Below are positions 20,213-29,814 of a stretch of DNA of 64,000 nucleotides, piece after piece (position 1 is the stretch's first letter; every line of letters begins with the position of its first letter). The stretch comes from Candidatus Nitrosopumilus sp. Its GTDB lineage: Archaea > Thermoproteota > Nitrososphaeria > Nitrososphaerales > Nitrosopumilaceae. The notes beneath the pieces were generated by a model that was given only the letters and a program-made list of their open reading frames with translations, did not search any database and was not told the origin of the DNA. Location of the stretch: NCBI GenBank assembly GCA_029863275.1, contig JAOTVS010000002.1, positions 32,996 through 96,995 on the forward strand, in the 5' to 3' direction. The position numbers were made by a program, and so were the translations under genes.

Positions 20213-20473
20213 ATGATTCGTGGAGCTCCAAAATACATAATGTTTACATTTTTTGCATTGGGTGTGTTGTTTATTGGTTTTTCAACATGGGCACTATTTC
20301 TTACTGATATTCCAAAAGAACAATTCATCGAAGATCCTAGATTTGAAGAAGAGTATGTGCAATATCATGAGTGGAATATTCTATTTGGTACTGGCTTGAT
20401 TGGAATTGGTTGGATTATTGCATTTTTAGGACGTAAAATGACACATGGGTCACACTTACAAACTAAAGATTAA
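20213..20473 (+). CDS. Small two-TM membrane protein
   Basis: MIRGAPKYIMFTFFALGVLFIGFSTWALF ... ILFGTGLIGIGWIIAFLG. Confidence 0.75.
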   Translation: MIRGAPKYIMFTFFALGVLFIGFSTWALFLTDIPKEQFIEDPRFEEEYVQYHEWNILFGTGLIGIGWIIAFLGRKMTHGSHLQTKD

Positions 20474-20554
20474 TTTTTTATCAACATTTATGATAAAGAC
20501 TAATGTAGATTTTGAAATTATCATATTTGATATTTAATCCTACTAATCAAATAC

Positions 20555-21367
20555 TTGGGCTGTTTAGTATTAATTATGACAATCAAGATTCAAACGTTGC
20601 CAATTACAAATTACATGACTGCATACCCAATTTCAGTGGAACCCCAAATTCCAATTACAAAAGCAATAGAGTTTATGGTCGAAAGAGATTTTGGAAATCT
20701 TGTTATAAGTGATGGAACAATGCCAAAAGGCATTCTGACAGAACGTGAAATTCTAAAAGCAATTGCTGATTCCCGAAATCTTGATGATTTAACAATTAAT
20801 GATGTAGGCGGGCAACCATTTACCAAATTGGAATTAGGGGATACTGTTTTAGATGCTGCCCATTTAATGAATAAAAACAAATCGCGGTTATTAGTTTTTG
20901 ATGATGACAAGCTAGTTGGAATTGTCACAGTATCTGATTTGTTGAGGGCATTTAGAAAGATAAAAACTGAGACCTCTCTGGACAAGATTATTAGTACAAA
21001 AATTGAAAAATGTAGTAAAACCGATTCTGTGTTTGATGCGGCAAGGATAATGCATGAAAAAAGAGTAGGGAGCATAATAATTCAAGATATGAAAGGATAT
21101 GGGATTTTTTCTGAAAGAGATCTTTTAACGTATCTCTATTCAAATAATTTTAAGTTAGATCAGGAGGTTGGGAAATATTCATCATCCCCTCTGATTGTAG
21201 CTGATGAGGAAATAACTACTAATCAAGCAGCAAGTATTATGGCTGCAAACAACATCAAAAGACTAGGTATTACAAAAAATGATTCTTTGATAGGGATTGT
21301 AACTGCTAGGGATTTACTTGATGCGTATCAAGATGTTTACCTAGCAACTAATCCTACCTTAGAATAA
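20555..21367 (+). CDS. CBS-domain protein with repeated CBS modules
   Basis: Repeats such as YMTAYPISVEPQIPITKAIEFM, GQPFTKLELGDTVLDAAHLM, GIVTVSDLLRAF, GIVTARDLLDAY. Confidence 0.88.
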   Translation: MGCLVLIMTIKIQTLPITNYMTAYPISVEPQIPITKAIEFMVERDFGNLVISDGTMPKGILTEREILKAIADSRNLDDLTINDVGGQPFTKLELGDTVLDAAHLMNKNKSRLLVFDDDKLVGIVTVSDLLRAFRKIKTETSLDKIISTKIEKCSKTDSVFDAARIMHEKRVGSIIIQDMKGYGIFSERDLLTYLYSNNFKLDQEVGKYSSSPLIVADEEITTNQAASIMAANNIKRLGITKNDSLIGIVTARDLLDAYQDVYLATNPTLE

Positions 21368-21595
21368 ACTAAATTCATAATCCCTTCGCTAGGAACTTTA
21401 TGAAGATCTTTGACTAGTAGGATAAAATCAGAACTATTTCAGTTAATTACTTTTACCTCATCATTGATTCAGAGAAAAATTTGATGGTTTTAAATTTTTA
21501 AACTTATTTCTTGAAGGACTTGTAGACGCTAAATTGTATCTGATAAAACTCAAAGAAAACAGATACCAGTTTTGTTTTCTAAAGTTATTCACTCA

Positions 21596-22060
21596 TCACT
21601 CACTGTCTATATCTTGAGGCATATCTTTAGATGAAATATAGTCAGTCATGGTCAAATCAACTAGTTTGAACATCCTTGAAAAAATCTCCTTGTCAAGCAT
21701 ACCAAAAAATATCAATGATTTAAAAAAAATCTTGTTTTCATCAATGCATTGTTGAAGTTTTGGCTTATCTTCTAATTTATACAGTTGAACCATTTGTCTC
21801 CATTTTTCTTTCAACTCTTGGATTTGGTTTTCTAAATTTTTTTCTCCTTTTTCTGTAATGTTGATTTCTATTTTTATGCCCAAAAATCCCTTTTTTTCAT
21901 TTACTACAATTAAATTTCTAGATTCTAATTTTTCCAAAACTTGCTCTAATTCTTTTGAAGGGACATTGGCAACTTTTGATATTTTATCAAAAGATTTTAT
22001 TCCTGCTTTGATAGTTGCTAAAACAATTGTCTCCTTTGGTCCCTCGTCCATATTCTTCAT
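21596..22060 (-). CDS. Winged-HTH (MarR-like) transcriptional regulator
   Basis: SFDKISKVANVPSKELEQVLEKLESRNLIVVNEKKGFLGIKIEINITEKG. Confidence 0.6.
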   Translation of the reverse strand: MKNMDEGPKETIVLATIKAGIKSFDKISKVANVPSKELEQVLEKLESRNLIVVNEKKGFLGIKIEINITEKGEKNLENQIQELKEKWRQMVQLYKLEDKPKLQQCIDENKIFFKSLIFFGMLDKEIFSRMFKLVDLTMTDYISSKDMPQDIDSE

Positions 22061-22215
22061 ATTTTGAGTACTGTTAAAACATTTTGCAAAAAAACAAATT
22101 ACTTTGTATTTGACATCTACTCTTTTTTATTTATTTTTTTATAATGTGAAAATTGTACAGATTTAGAACTAAACTATTAAGTTCTTATTTACCAGGTTCA
22201 TTTTATTAAAATGGA

Positions 22216-23202
22216 ATGAAATTACTGGCCACATCTCTTGGTATTCTCTGCATCTTGTCTTACGCCCCTTATATCCATGCTGAGGTTGATGGAGGACGTG
22301 TTAACTTTTCTGATCATGCATTTGAAAAAATGATACCTTTAGAAATTTGTAACTGTGTAGCATTTAGAATGGATGATATTCAAAATTATTGGTTACTAGA
22401 ACCTCAACTTGAAGTACTGGAGACATTCAGAGAATATAATGTTCCGATAACTATAGGTGTAATTGGAAACGATTTTGAGGAAGATATTGTCAAATACATT
22501 CGGAATGTCACCAACAGTGAAAATTCCAATATTGAAATTGCAAATCATAGTTGGGCCCATGAAGATTTTTCCCTTTTAGACAAAGACCATCAAAACCAGT
22601 CAATAAAAAATACTAACGACAGGATTTTTAATATGACTGGCCTATTACCAAAAATATTTTATCCTCCATTTGGTGTATCTAATAACAGTACGCTAGAAGT
22701 ATTGAGAGATCACAATTTTACTATTATGAGTTCAACCTTTGCCTCCAGTCCACCACCTTACCCTCTGGTAATTTCTGGAATTCATCATTTTCCCGCCACA
22801 GCCCTTACTGCTGACTATGTTGCAGAATCAAAAATGTTTGAAGGTCTTCCGTTTAATGAAACATTAAAAGACATTCAAAATAGTCAGGAAAAATTTGGAT
22901 TTTCAGTAGTTGCATTACATCCCCAAGAATTTGCAATGATTGAAAATGGGGAATATGTTGACAAGGTAAATCAGGAACAAATCCAAGAACTTGCCTTGTT
23001 AATTGAAGAAATTCAAAAATCAGATCTAAAAACAGTTTTCGTCAGCCAAATTAATGACAATTTAATAAAAAATCCAGAATACCTACAAACAGGATCATCC
23101 AATTCAGTATCATCTGGTGTATGGATGATTTGGGTGGTACCAGCAGTAGCAGGAATTGTCGGTGCTGGAGTTTATCTAGTAAAGTTTAGAGCAAGAAAAT
23201 AA
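22216..23202 (+). CDS. Secreted polysaccharide deacetylase-family protein with C-terminal TM anchor
   Basis: Signal peptide; VAFRMDDIQNYW, IEIANHSWAHEDF, FYPPFGVSN; C-term VWMIWVVPAVAGIVGAGVYLVKFRARK. Confidence 0.85.
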   Translation: MKLLATSLGILCILSYAPYIHAEVDGGRVNFSDHAFEKMIPLEICNCVAFRMDDIQNYWLLEPQLEVLETFREYNVPITIGVIGNDFEEDIVKYIRNVTNSENSNIEIANHSWAHEDFSLLDKDHQNQSIKNTNDRIFNMTGLLPKIFYPPFGVSNNSTLEVLRDHNFTIMSSTFASSPPPYPLVISGIHHFPATALTADYVAESKMFEGLPFNETLKDIQNSQEKFGFSVVALHPQEFAMIENGEYVDKVNQEQIQELALLIEEIQKSDLKTVFVSQINDNLIKNPEYLQTGSSNSVSSGVWMIWVVPAVAGIVGAGVYLVKFRARK

Positions 23203-23309
23203 TTTGAAATTATTTTTTGGAAAGGATGAATCTATTCTGTTTAAAAAAAATAAGAATAATTGAAAATAATCAAGTTTAAAATTAATCAAACGAAACTAAT
23301 CTAAATTTT

Positions 23310-23438
23310 CTATTTTTGGTGTTTTGGTAAACATTCTTTGCAATATACTGGTCTGCCTTCTTTTGGTTCAAAAGGAACTTCGGAATCTTTTCCGCAGTCA
23401 GCACAAACACATTTGTACATTTTTCTGTCTTGTGACAT
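23310..23438 (-). CDS. Small zinc-binding CxC/CxxC protein, 42 aa (below ORF-track cutoff)
   Basis: MSQDRKMYKCVCADCGKDSEVPFEPKEGRPVYCKECLPKHQK*. Confidence 0.8.
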   Translation of the reverse strand: MSQDRKMYKCVCADCGKDSEVPFEPKEGRPVYCKECLPKHQK

Positions 23439-23547
23439 ACTTCATATGAATCTCTTCCCTATAAGAACGGGTGTATTGACAATCCTTTGAAGGATCAGTT
23501 TTCATTTTTTAGGTACCAAAATGGCATGAATGATTTTAGGTTAGAAT

Positions 23548-23679
23548 CTAATACTTTGGTTTTCTCTTTTTCTTATCTTGTTGTTCCTTTTTGTATTTTT
23601 TTATCCGCAGTTTTTGTCTACCTTCCTTCTCCCCTTTTTGTAATCTACTATCTTTTTTCTTTGGTTTTCTCTTGGTCAT
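23548..23679 (-). CDS. Highly basic Lys/Arg-rich microprotein, 43 aa
   Basis: MTKRKPKKKDSRLQKGEKEGRQKLRIKKYKKEQQDKKKRKPKY*; ATG one base after the TAA of the upstream mini-ORF. Confidence 0.55.
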   Translation of the reverse strand: MTKRKPKKKDSRLQKGEKEGRQKLRIKKYKKEQQDKKKRKPKY

Positions 23680-23680
23680 A

Positions 23681-23803
23681 TTATTCATCTGAATCATCTA
23701 CCTTTTCTAAAATCATATCAGATCCTTGACATGACTCACATTTTTCCATTAGTCCAAATTCATTTCTATACTCACCTTTTCCATCACATCTAAGACAAGT
23801 CAT
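23681..23803 (-). CDS. Small CxxCxGxG (DnaJ-type) zinc-finger protein, 40 aa
   Basis: MTCLRCDGKGEYRNEFGLMEKCESCQGSDMILEKVDDSDE*. Confidence 0.72.
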   Translation of the reverse strand: MTCLRCDGKGEYRNEFGLMEKCESCQGSDMILEKVDDSDE

Positions 23804-23964
23804 TATGTTCTATTTCGCTTAGGTGAGCATTAAAGTTTCATGTCTCAAATTCTTTCCAAAAAAAAGCCTAAAATTGTTTGATACCCACAATTATTTTACC
23901 GACAAAAGGAAATTGTATATTTTAGACAAATACCGGCATGAAATTCTAAAACCGTTCAAGCTCA

Positions 23965-24648
23965 TCAACCAAAACTAAATGGAATGCTAACAAGAGAGGT
24001 AATAGTCCCAACCAAGATAATTAGTCCAAAGGCTTTTCCCGTACCAAATCCATGAACAACCTTTATGGCCTTTATTGTAACAATTAATCCCCAAATAGCA
24101 AAACTAATTCCCACAATTGCAAGCAAGAGTACATATCCGATAAAGGATCCCAACAATGAAAAAACTTCTTCATCGTCATTATTAGGATCTAAAAGGATTG
24201 AAGAGTCTATTGATGTAAAAGAACCCCACATTAGAAAAAGTAGCATTGCCATAATTATGGTAATTGGAATAACTATTGCATGAATGTGAAAAATTACAGA
24301 AAAAACTTTCTTCCAATTTGTATTTCCATCAAGCTTTTTTCCAATAAAATAATATAATATAGCTGAAACAAATCCACTCAATAAGCTTGAGATAATAGAT
24401 AATCCTACTGCAGAATCCTCCAGTGGAAATGTTTCATCGATATTTTCTGATTCTGGAATTTCAAAATATGCATCATCAAGAGGCATCATTACAAATGGCA
24501 ATACTGCCAAACCTCCAAGAACAGATGAAATAATTAACAATGCAATTGATTGTGAAAAATACTTCTCTTCATTGTCCCTTACTTGCAAAAACGCAGAGTT
24601 TGGAGAAATAAAAACTCGTAAAATTAAACTAAGATCAAAGTAGAACAA
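23965..24648 (-). CDS. Yip1-family integral membrane protein
   Basis: Multi-TM; SPNSAFLQVRDNEEKYFSQSIALLIISSVLGGL. Confidence 0.65.
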   Translation of the reverse strand: MFYFDLSLILRVFISPNSAFLQVRDNEEKYFSQSIALLIISSVLGGLAVLPFVMMPLDDAYFEIPESENIDETFPLEDSAVGLSIISSLLSGFVSAILYYFIGKKLDGNTNWKKVFSVIFHIHAIVIPITIIMAMLLFLMWGSFTSIDSSILLDPNNDDEEVFSLLGSFIGYVLLLAIVGISFAIWGLIVTIKAIKVVHGFGTGKAFGLIILVGTITSLVSIPFSFG

Positions 24649-25010
24649 ATATCAAATTCAATTGAAATTAAATATTGATAAATATTTAGAGCAAATTTAT
24701 CCAAGGAAACCTGTTGAAATTGTTTATACAGTGCATAAAAAGGAAATAATCTAAATTATATAAAACCCATTTTTCTTATAAAATATCCTTTTTCAGCTCT
24801 ATCCAATTTTTATTTTGTTTAGCATAAATCTCAAATATCTTTGAGAAAAAAATGAAAAACAAAATTCCAAGTTGTTTGTATAAATTGTATGCTCTAAAAT
24901 TAAAACTATCATGCCTGAATTGAATCAAACATTAAAAATAAAATATTCTGAATCCCTTCTAACTTGTTCTAATTCCATTAGTTTTAAAAAGACTATAGAT
25001 AAAGTCTGCT

Positions 25011-25073
25011 GGCTGCAATGAAGAATCAGAGTTATATCTGAATGGTGATTTGAAGGCATTTGTCTGAGCTGCC
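25011..25073 (+). ncRNA. Candidate C/D box sRNA
   Basis: GGCTGCA-ATGAAGA(C)-13nt-CTGA(D')-ATG-GTGATTT(C')-12nt-CTGA(D)-GCTGCC; terminal stem GGCTGC/GCTGCC pairs at 5 of 6 positions; TTTAAAAA about 25-30 nt upstream. Confidence 0.45.
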
Positions 25074-25078
25074 ACTAT

Positions 25079-25687
25079 TTACTTAATCTTAATTTGTTCT
25101 TGGACTTTTTGTAAAATTTTATCATCCACAAGGTTTTGCTCATGTAAATATTTTGTAATTTGTATAACAGTTGTAATAGAATGCAGATTAACTCCTTGGG
25201 CTTTAAGAGCTTCATCAGCTCCCTCCATTCTATTAACAATTACATAAGCATCTTCAACCTTGATTTTTTGCTCCTTTAATGAAACTATTCCATTTACAAC
25301 TGAACCACCAGTGGTTGCAACATCATCTATCATTACCACTTTCATACCATCCCATATTTTTCCTTCAACTGATTTTGATGTTCCATAGTCTTTTGGTTTA
25401 CTTCTAACATAGATTAACGGTTTTACAACTTCAATTGCCAATGCTGAGGCTATCACTAAACCCCCAGTTGGGACAGAAACTAGAGCATCAAATCTATCAA
25501 GACCAACATCTTTGATTATTTCATTTTGAAGATATTTTATCATCTTACGAAATTGTTGAGGATAGCTAGGAATTAGTCTCAAATCAACATAATATGAGCT
25601 TTTTTTACCACTTGCAAGAGTAAAATCCCCAAATCTAATTATTTTTTTTTCATGCAAAAAAGTTGAAAACTCTTTTACAAAATCCAT
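25079..25687 (-). CDS. pyrE: Orotate phosphoribosyltransferase
   Basis: FTLASGKKSSYYVDLRLIPSYP; VVMIDDVATTGGSVVNGI PRPP-binding motif. Confidence 0.92.
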   Translation of the reverse strand: MDFVKEFSTFLHEKKIIRFGDFTLASGKKSSYYVDLRLIPSYPQQFRKMIKYLQNEIIKDVGLDRFDALVSVPTGGLVIASALAIEVVKPLIYVRSKPKDYGTSKSVEGKIWDGMKVVMIDDVATTGGSVVNGIVSLKEQKIKVEDAYVIVNRMEGADEALKAQGVNLHSITTVIQITKYLHEQNLVDDKILQKVQEQIKIK

Positions 25688-25738
25688 ACCAAAATTAACT
25701 ACACTGGATTTATTTTGGTTTGTATTTGATGTAAAACC

Positions 25739-26821
25739 ATGCCTGAAATCTGGTTAAACTATGGGATTACTGATGTTGTTTTGGATATTCGAGCAGAGAA
25801 TTTAGATCAAAAAATAGAATCTGAAGGCACAATTTTAGAAGATTCTGCAATTAATGAAAAGCTAAGTTCCATAGATCTTTCAAAACCTATGGATTTGGTG
25901 GTTTTACATAATTCAAGATCTATTCAAAAAATCATTACTTCACTCTTTACAATTTGTGAGCAAAAATCATTTCCCTTCCCAAATGTTTTAGCTGAGAAAA
26001 AAATAATGAATCAGGTAAAAGCTGGGATGCCTGAAGGTAGTTCCATTAATGAATTTGATAACAATGAGCTTTCCAATTCTAACCTTGTCTTCATGGGGGA
26101 AATGGAATTTGATGGATTATTTGGATACGAAACAATATCCACTAGGCTAATAAAAAAATTCGGCCAAGATCACATGCTTTCAGCATATGCTAAACGAAAA
26201 GAAAATTTTCCAACCCCTGGACAACCAACTGATAGTTTTGAGGAGGCAAAAAAGTTTTCAAACAACTTTGAAATTCAAGGAATAGAAATTGTTGCAAATT
26301 CCAAAGGAATTGTAGATTTCTCGATTGATCACCCTTCAAAAACTCTCTTTTTAACTAAATCTTTGGAATCATTTGGTGTTCAAGATATTGAAAAACAAAA
26401 ATCAATGATAATCAGTACAGGAAAGGATTCTAGCAATTTTAACTTGAGTAAATCTCTTTCATCTCTTTGGAATTGTTCGAGGGCTATCCAAAATGGTGGT
26501 CTTGCAATATTAGTTGCAGAATGTAAAGGTGGTTTAGGATCAGATGCAATTCAGCAATACATTGAAGGACGATTTCCTCTTGAAAAACTCAAAAATCCTA
26601 CTAAATACATTGAAGGTATGGAGGATTTATTGTTCTTAACTGAAATTCAAAAAAATTTCCAAATTGGTCTGGTTTCTATTCTTCCTGAATTTTATGTAAA
26701 AAAACTAAACTTGATTACATTATCTGGTATAAAAGAGTCAATGGATTATATTCTTAAAACTCAAGGAGCTCGACAAAAAGTTTCCATAGTTTCTGATGGT
26801 GCAAGAACACTAATTCGTTAA
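25739..26821 (+). CDS. Divergent LarA-like (lactate racemase family) protein
   Basis: C-terminal WNCSRAIQNGGLAILVAECKGGLGSDAIQQYIEGR resembles LarA. Confidence 0.5.
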   Translation: MPEIWLNYGITDVVLDIRAENLDQKIESEGTILEDSAINEKLSSIDLSKPMDLVVLHNSRSIQKIITSLFTICEQKSFPFPNVLAEKKIMNQVKAGMPEGSSINEFDNNELSNSNLVFMGEMEFDGLFGYETISTRLIKKFGQDHMLSAYAKRKENFPTPGQPTDSFEEAKKFSNNFEIQGIEIVANSKGIVDFSIDHPSKTLFLTKSLESFGVQDIEKQKSMIISTGKDSSNFNLSKSLSSLWNCSRAIQNGGLAILVAECKGGLGSDAIQQYIEGRFPLEKLKNPTKYIEGMEDLLFLTEIQKNFQIGLVSILPEFYVKKLNLITLSGIKESMDYILKTQGARQKVSIVSDGARTLIR

Positions 26822-26827
26822 ACTGAT

Positions 26828-27958
26828 TTAGAAGATACAAAAACCTCTTGAAAATGGCATACAAATATTCTCAGGAATAGGAATACACAAAACAGCCAAA
26901 GCAACTATTCCAAGATAAGCTAATTTTCGATTTCTTGATATGGGTGACATATCATCTAAGGGATTTGCACTAATACCTCTCCTGCTCAAGAAGTAAATCA
27001 TTATTGCAGCAAACTCAAATCCGATTATTGCCAGAACTACAAGACTCGCATAAGTACTATATTTATGCCATTTTGCTCCAAAAAAAGTTCTTGCCATATG
27101 ACCTCCATCTAATTGCCAAGCTGGCATTAAGTTTAAAAAAGTTATAAAAAATCCAATCCATGATGCCCACAAGACAGGAGTAAGTATCACCTCATTTTCA
27201 GGACCTCCTTTACCAAATAGAGAAAGTGATCCTGTCATAAATAATGGCTCACCAAAAGAAAATTCTATTAAATTATTTTCTTCATGTAGTTGTAAAGCTA
27301 AATCTGATTCTATTACTGGAGCAGTATATGCTCCATATAATGAGACGACTACTGCAATAACTAATCCTGCAATAGGCCCAGCAATTGCAACATCAAATAA
27401 TATCTTCCTGTTAATCATCGGCCCTTTTGGTATGATCAGTGCGCCAAAAGTCGGAAGGAACCCAAACACCGGTATTCCAGGTATGAAATATGGCCAGGTT
27501 GTCTTTAAGCCATGTATTTTAGCTGCAATCATGTGACCCAACTCATGAATTCCAAGAATCCCCAAAAGAGATAATGTGTAAATTACCGCCATTTCTGAAG
27601 GTTTACCAATGTCTATGTTTGGTATTGCATTGACCCCGAGTGTCCTGTAAAACCCGTCAATCATCACAAAAATAACTACAACCGCAAACAATATCCTAGG
27701 AATCCATGGCGAGCTCAACCATTTTCGTTTCTTTCTGGGAGGAAATTTTTGAATTATAATGTAATTCTCATTACCCATTCGTTCAAGCTTTCCCAAATAA
27801 TCAAGATCTTGAAGTCGTCTTGCTAAATCTTCAAATTTTGATTTAAAGTCGTGATCCTCGATTTTAAATTCTAATGAATAGGTTTCTTTTGTAAATTTAC
27901 TAACATTAAACATTGAATTTACTAGGGATATGACAACCTCAGTTCTTGAATCATCCAT
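26828..27958 (-). CDS. Site-2-type (M50) intramembrane metalloprotease
   Basis: HELGHMIAA; NLMPAWQLDGGHMAR; multi-TM. Confidence 0.92.
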   Translation of the reverse strand: MDDSRTEVVISLVNSMFNVSKFTKETYSLEFKIEDHDFKSKFEDLARRLQDLDYLGKLERMGNENYIIIQKFPPRKKRKWLSSPWIPRILFAVVVIFVMIDGFYRTLGVNAIPNIDIGKPSEMAVIYTLSLLGILGIHELGHMIAAKIHGLKTTWPYFIPGIPVFGFLPTFGALIIPKGPMINRKILFDVAIAGPIAGLVIAVVVSLYGAYTAPVIESDLALQLHEENNLIEFSFGEPLFMTGSLSLFGKGGPENEVILTPVLWASWIGFFITFLNLMPAWQLDGGHMARTFFGAKWHKYSTYASLVVLAIIGFEFAAIMIYFLSRRGISANPLDDMSPISRNRKLAYLGIVALAVLCIPIPENICMPFSRGFCIF

Positions 27959-28218
27959 TCTAAATACTCTATATCTTTCTGATAAATGGCTTTGTGATAA
28001 ATAATTAGTTCTTTCAAATTATGCGTCCTCTAAAAAACACTTGAAAATCAATTCAGGGAATGAACAAATTTGAATATTTTTAGTTGAAAATAGTTTTTTC
28101 CTAGATTACAGTCTAAAATTCTACTAAAAATAGGCTGGAATTACAAGAGAAAACGTGAAATTTTGTAATATTTTAAATATAAAATAAAATTAAATATCAA
28201 CAGGAGATTCCAATAACT

Positions 28219-28719
28219 ATGCAGGTAATTCTTAGACAGTTAGATGATTGTATTATTCGTAGAGCCAGTCCAAGTGATTTGATACCTGTTATGGAAATTA
28301 ATCTAAAAACCTTGCCGGAGCATTATTCTGATTATTTTTATGAAAGCCTGCTTTCAGAAGTTCCTGAGGCATTTATTGTAGCAGAGATTAATGGAAAACA
28401 CGTGGGCTATATTATGTGCAAAACAGAATATGGGTTTTCTAATTTTAAGAAATTAGGATTTGTAAAAAAAGGCCACGTAGTATCGATTGCCGTACTTGAA
28501 GAATATCGAAAAAGAGGAATTGGAAAAGCTATAGTTGAAGAATCTACAAACGGTATTAAACTAAAAAAGTGTGATGAATTCTACCTTGAAGTAAGATGTA
28601 GCAATACTGAGGCTGTAAAATTATATGAAAAATTAGGATTCGAAATTAAACAACAACTTAACGCATACTATCGTGATGGTGAGGATGCATATCTAATGGC
28701 AATTGAATTGAACAAGTAG
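28219..28719 (+). CDS. rimI: GNAT acetyltransferase, RimI-like
   Basis: VVSIAVLEEYRKRGIGKAIVEESTNG; LYEKLGFEIKQQLNAYYRDGEDAYLM. Confidence 0.88.
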   Translation: MQVILRQLDDCIIRRASPSDLIPVMEINLKTLPEHYSDYFYESLLSEVPEAFIVAEINGKHVGYIMCKTEYGFSNFKKLGFVKKGHVVSIAVLEEYRKRGIGKAIVEESTNGIKLKKCDEFYLEVRCSNTEAVKLYEKLGFEIKQQLNAYYRDGEDAYLMAIELNK

Positions 28720-28757
28720 TTCAAACCAATAAATATATCACAACTAATTTTATCGCG

Positions 28758-28976
28758 ATGGACAAACGTAAAGGAACTGGACTTTTAATATTTTTTTTAT
28801 GTATTGTTGCATTTTTTATCTACGCATACTTGTTAATGTTATCTGAATGGAGTCCAATAGTTTTACAACTCTCTATTCTGATGATTACAGGAGGAATCCT
28901 TGGTGTAATTGCTTGGATTGGATACGTCATGGCCACTACAAAACCATCTTCTGCAACAATTTCTTCTGACGACTAG
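28758..28976 (+). CDS. Small two-TM membrane protein
   Basis: 72 aa, two hydrophobic segments, between convergent solid genes. Confidence 0.65.
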   Translation: MDKRKGTGLLIFFLCIVAFFIYAYLLMLSEWSPIVLQLSILMITGGILGVIAWIGYVMATTKPSSATISSDD

Positions 28977-28977
28977 A

Positions 28978-29814
28978 TTACTTTGAAATTTTTACATCTA
29001 CAACTGTTTGATAATATCTAGGCCCTACAGGTCTTACAATTTTTGATTTTAAAATCTCTGATTTAATTGAAGTCACCTCAAGGTAATGCTTTTCAGATAA
29101 AATTCCTGCTTCTGATTTTTTATCAGCGTGAATATGGGAATAATAGTGGATAATTCCACCATCTTTTGTGGTCTTTATTGCAGAATCCAGGAATTCATCA
29201 GATCTTTCAGGGAGAAGCATTAATGTTCTATCTGCTTTATCTCGTAAATCTGCATCAATTATTTTAGATGTTTCTCCGTTAATCGATATGACTTTTCCTA
29301 AAAGTTTGTTTAACTCTATATTTTTTTCACAAAGTTTTGATGCTATTGGATTAATATCAAGACTATAGACAATACATTTTTTCTTTTTTGCTGCCATAAT
29401 TGAAAACATTCCTATACCTGCAAACATGTTGACCATGGTTTCTCCTTCGTGAATTAAATCTGCAATTCTCTCTCTTTCAGTAGATAAACGAGGAGAAAAA
29501 AAAACATTTGCAACATCTACAATAAATCTACAGCCAAATTCTTTGTATTCAGTTTCTGTTTTATCTTCACCTGCAAGAATCTCCAGATTTCTGGTTCTAA
29601 AGTCACCTTCAACTGGTGATGCTTGATAAAAAACACTTTTTACAATTTTTACCTCATCAAGTAGAGTCTCACCTATCAATTTTTTTTTGGATAAAAGTGA
29701 ATCTGGAATTCTAACAATAATAATATCTCCAATCTGATCAAAAGCTGAGATCAACTCTTCGCTTTCTTGTGGCGTTAGAATACTTTCTAATGCTTTTTTT
29801 AGCATTCTTGTCAT
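28978..29814 (-). CDS. Trm5/Tyw2-like class I SAM tRNA methyltransferase
   Basis: ETMVNMFAGIGMFSIMAAKK, SLDINPIASKLCEKNIELNKL, ADRTLMLLPERSDEFLDSAI. Confidence 0.85.
   Translation of the reverse strand: MTRMLKKALESILTPQESEELISAFDQIGDIIIVRIPDSLLSKKKLIGETLLDEVKIVKSVFYQASPVEGDFRTRNLEILAGEDKTETEYKEFGCRFIVDVANVFFSPRLSTERERIADLIHEGETMVNMFAGIGMFSIMAAKKKKCIVYSLDINPIASKLCEKNIELNKLLGKVISINGETSKIIDADLRDKADRTLMLLPERSDEFLDSAIKTTKDGGIIHYYSHIHADKKSEAGILSEKHYLEVTSIKSEILKSKIVRPVGPRYYQTVVDVKISK

Noticed and set aside
21396-21480. Possible minus-strand C/D box sRNA (ATGATGA ... CTGA)
   Set aside because: Single C and CTGA with 15-nt spacing but no C' box and no terminal stem
21536-21566. Inverted repeat GTATCTG-N17-CAGATAC after an HTH gene stop
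   Set aside because: 7-bp arms with a long loop and no T-run; may be a weak 3' UTR hairpin only
23487-23729. Plus-strand 80-aa hydrophobic ORF
   Set aside because: Antisense of the Lys-rich microprotein and zinc-finger mini-gene; Phe/Ser-rich translation is the mirror of a Lys-rich frame
24911-25021. 35-aa plus-strand ORF MPELNQTLKIKYSESLL...CWLQ*
   Set aside because: No recognisable motif, overlaps the candidate sRNA start, AT-rich context; could be chance
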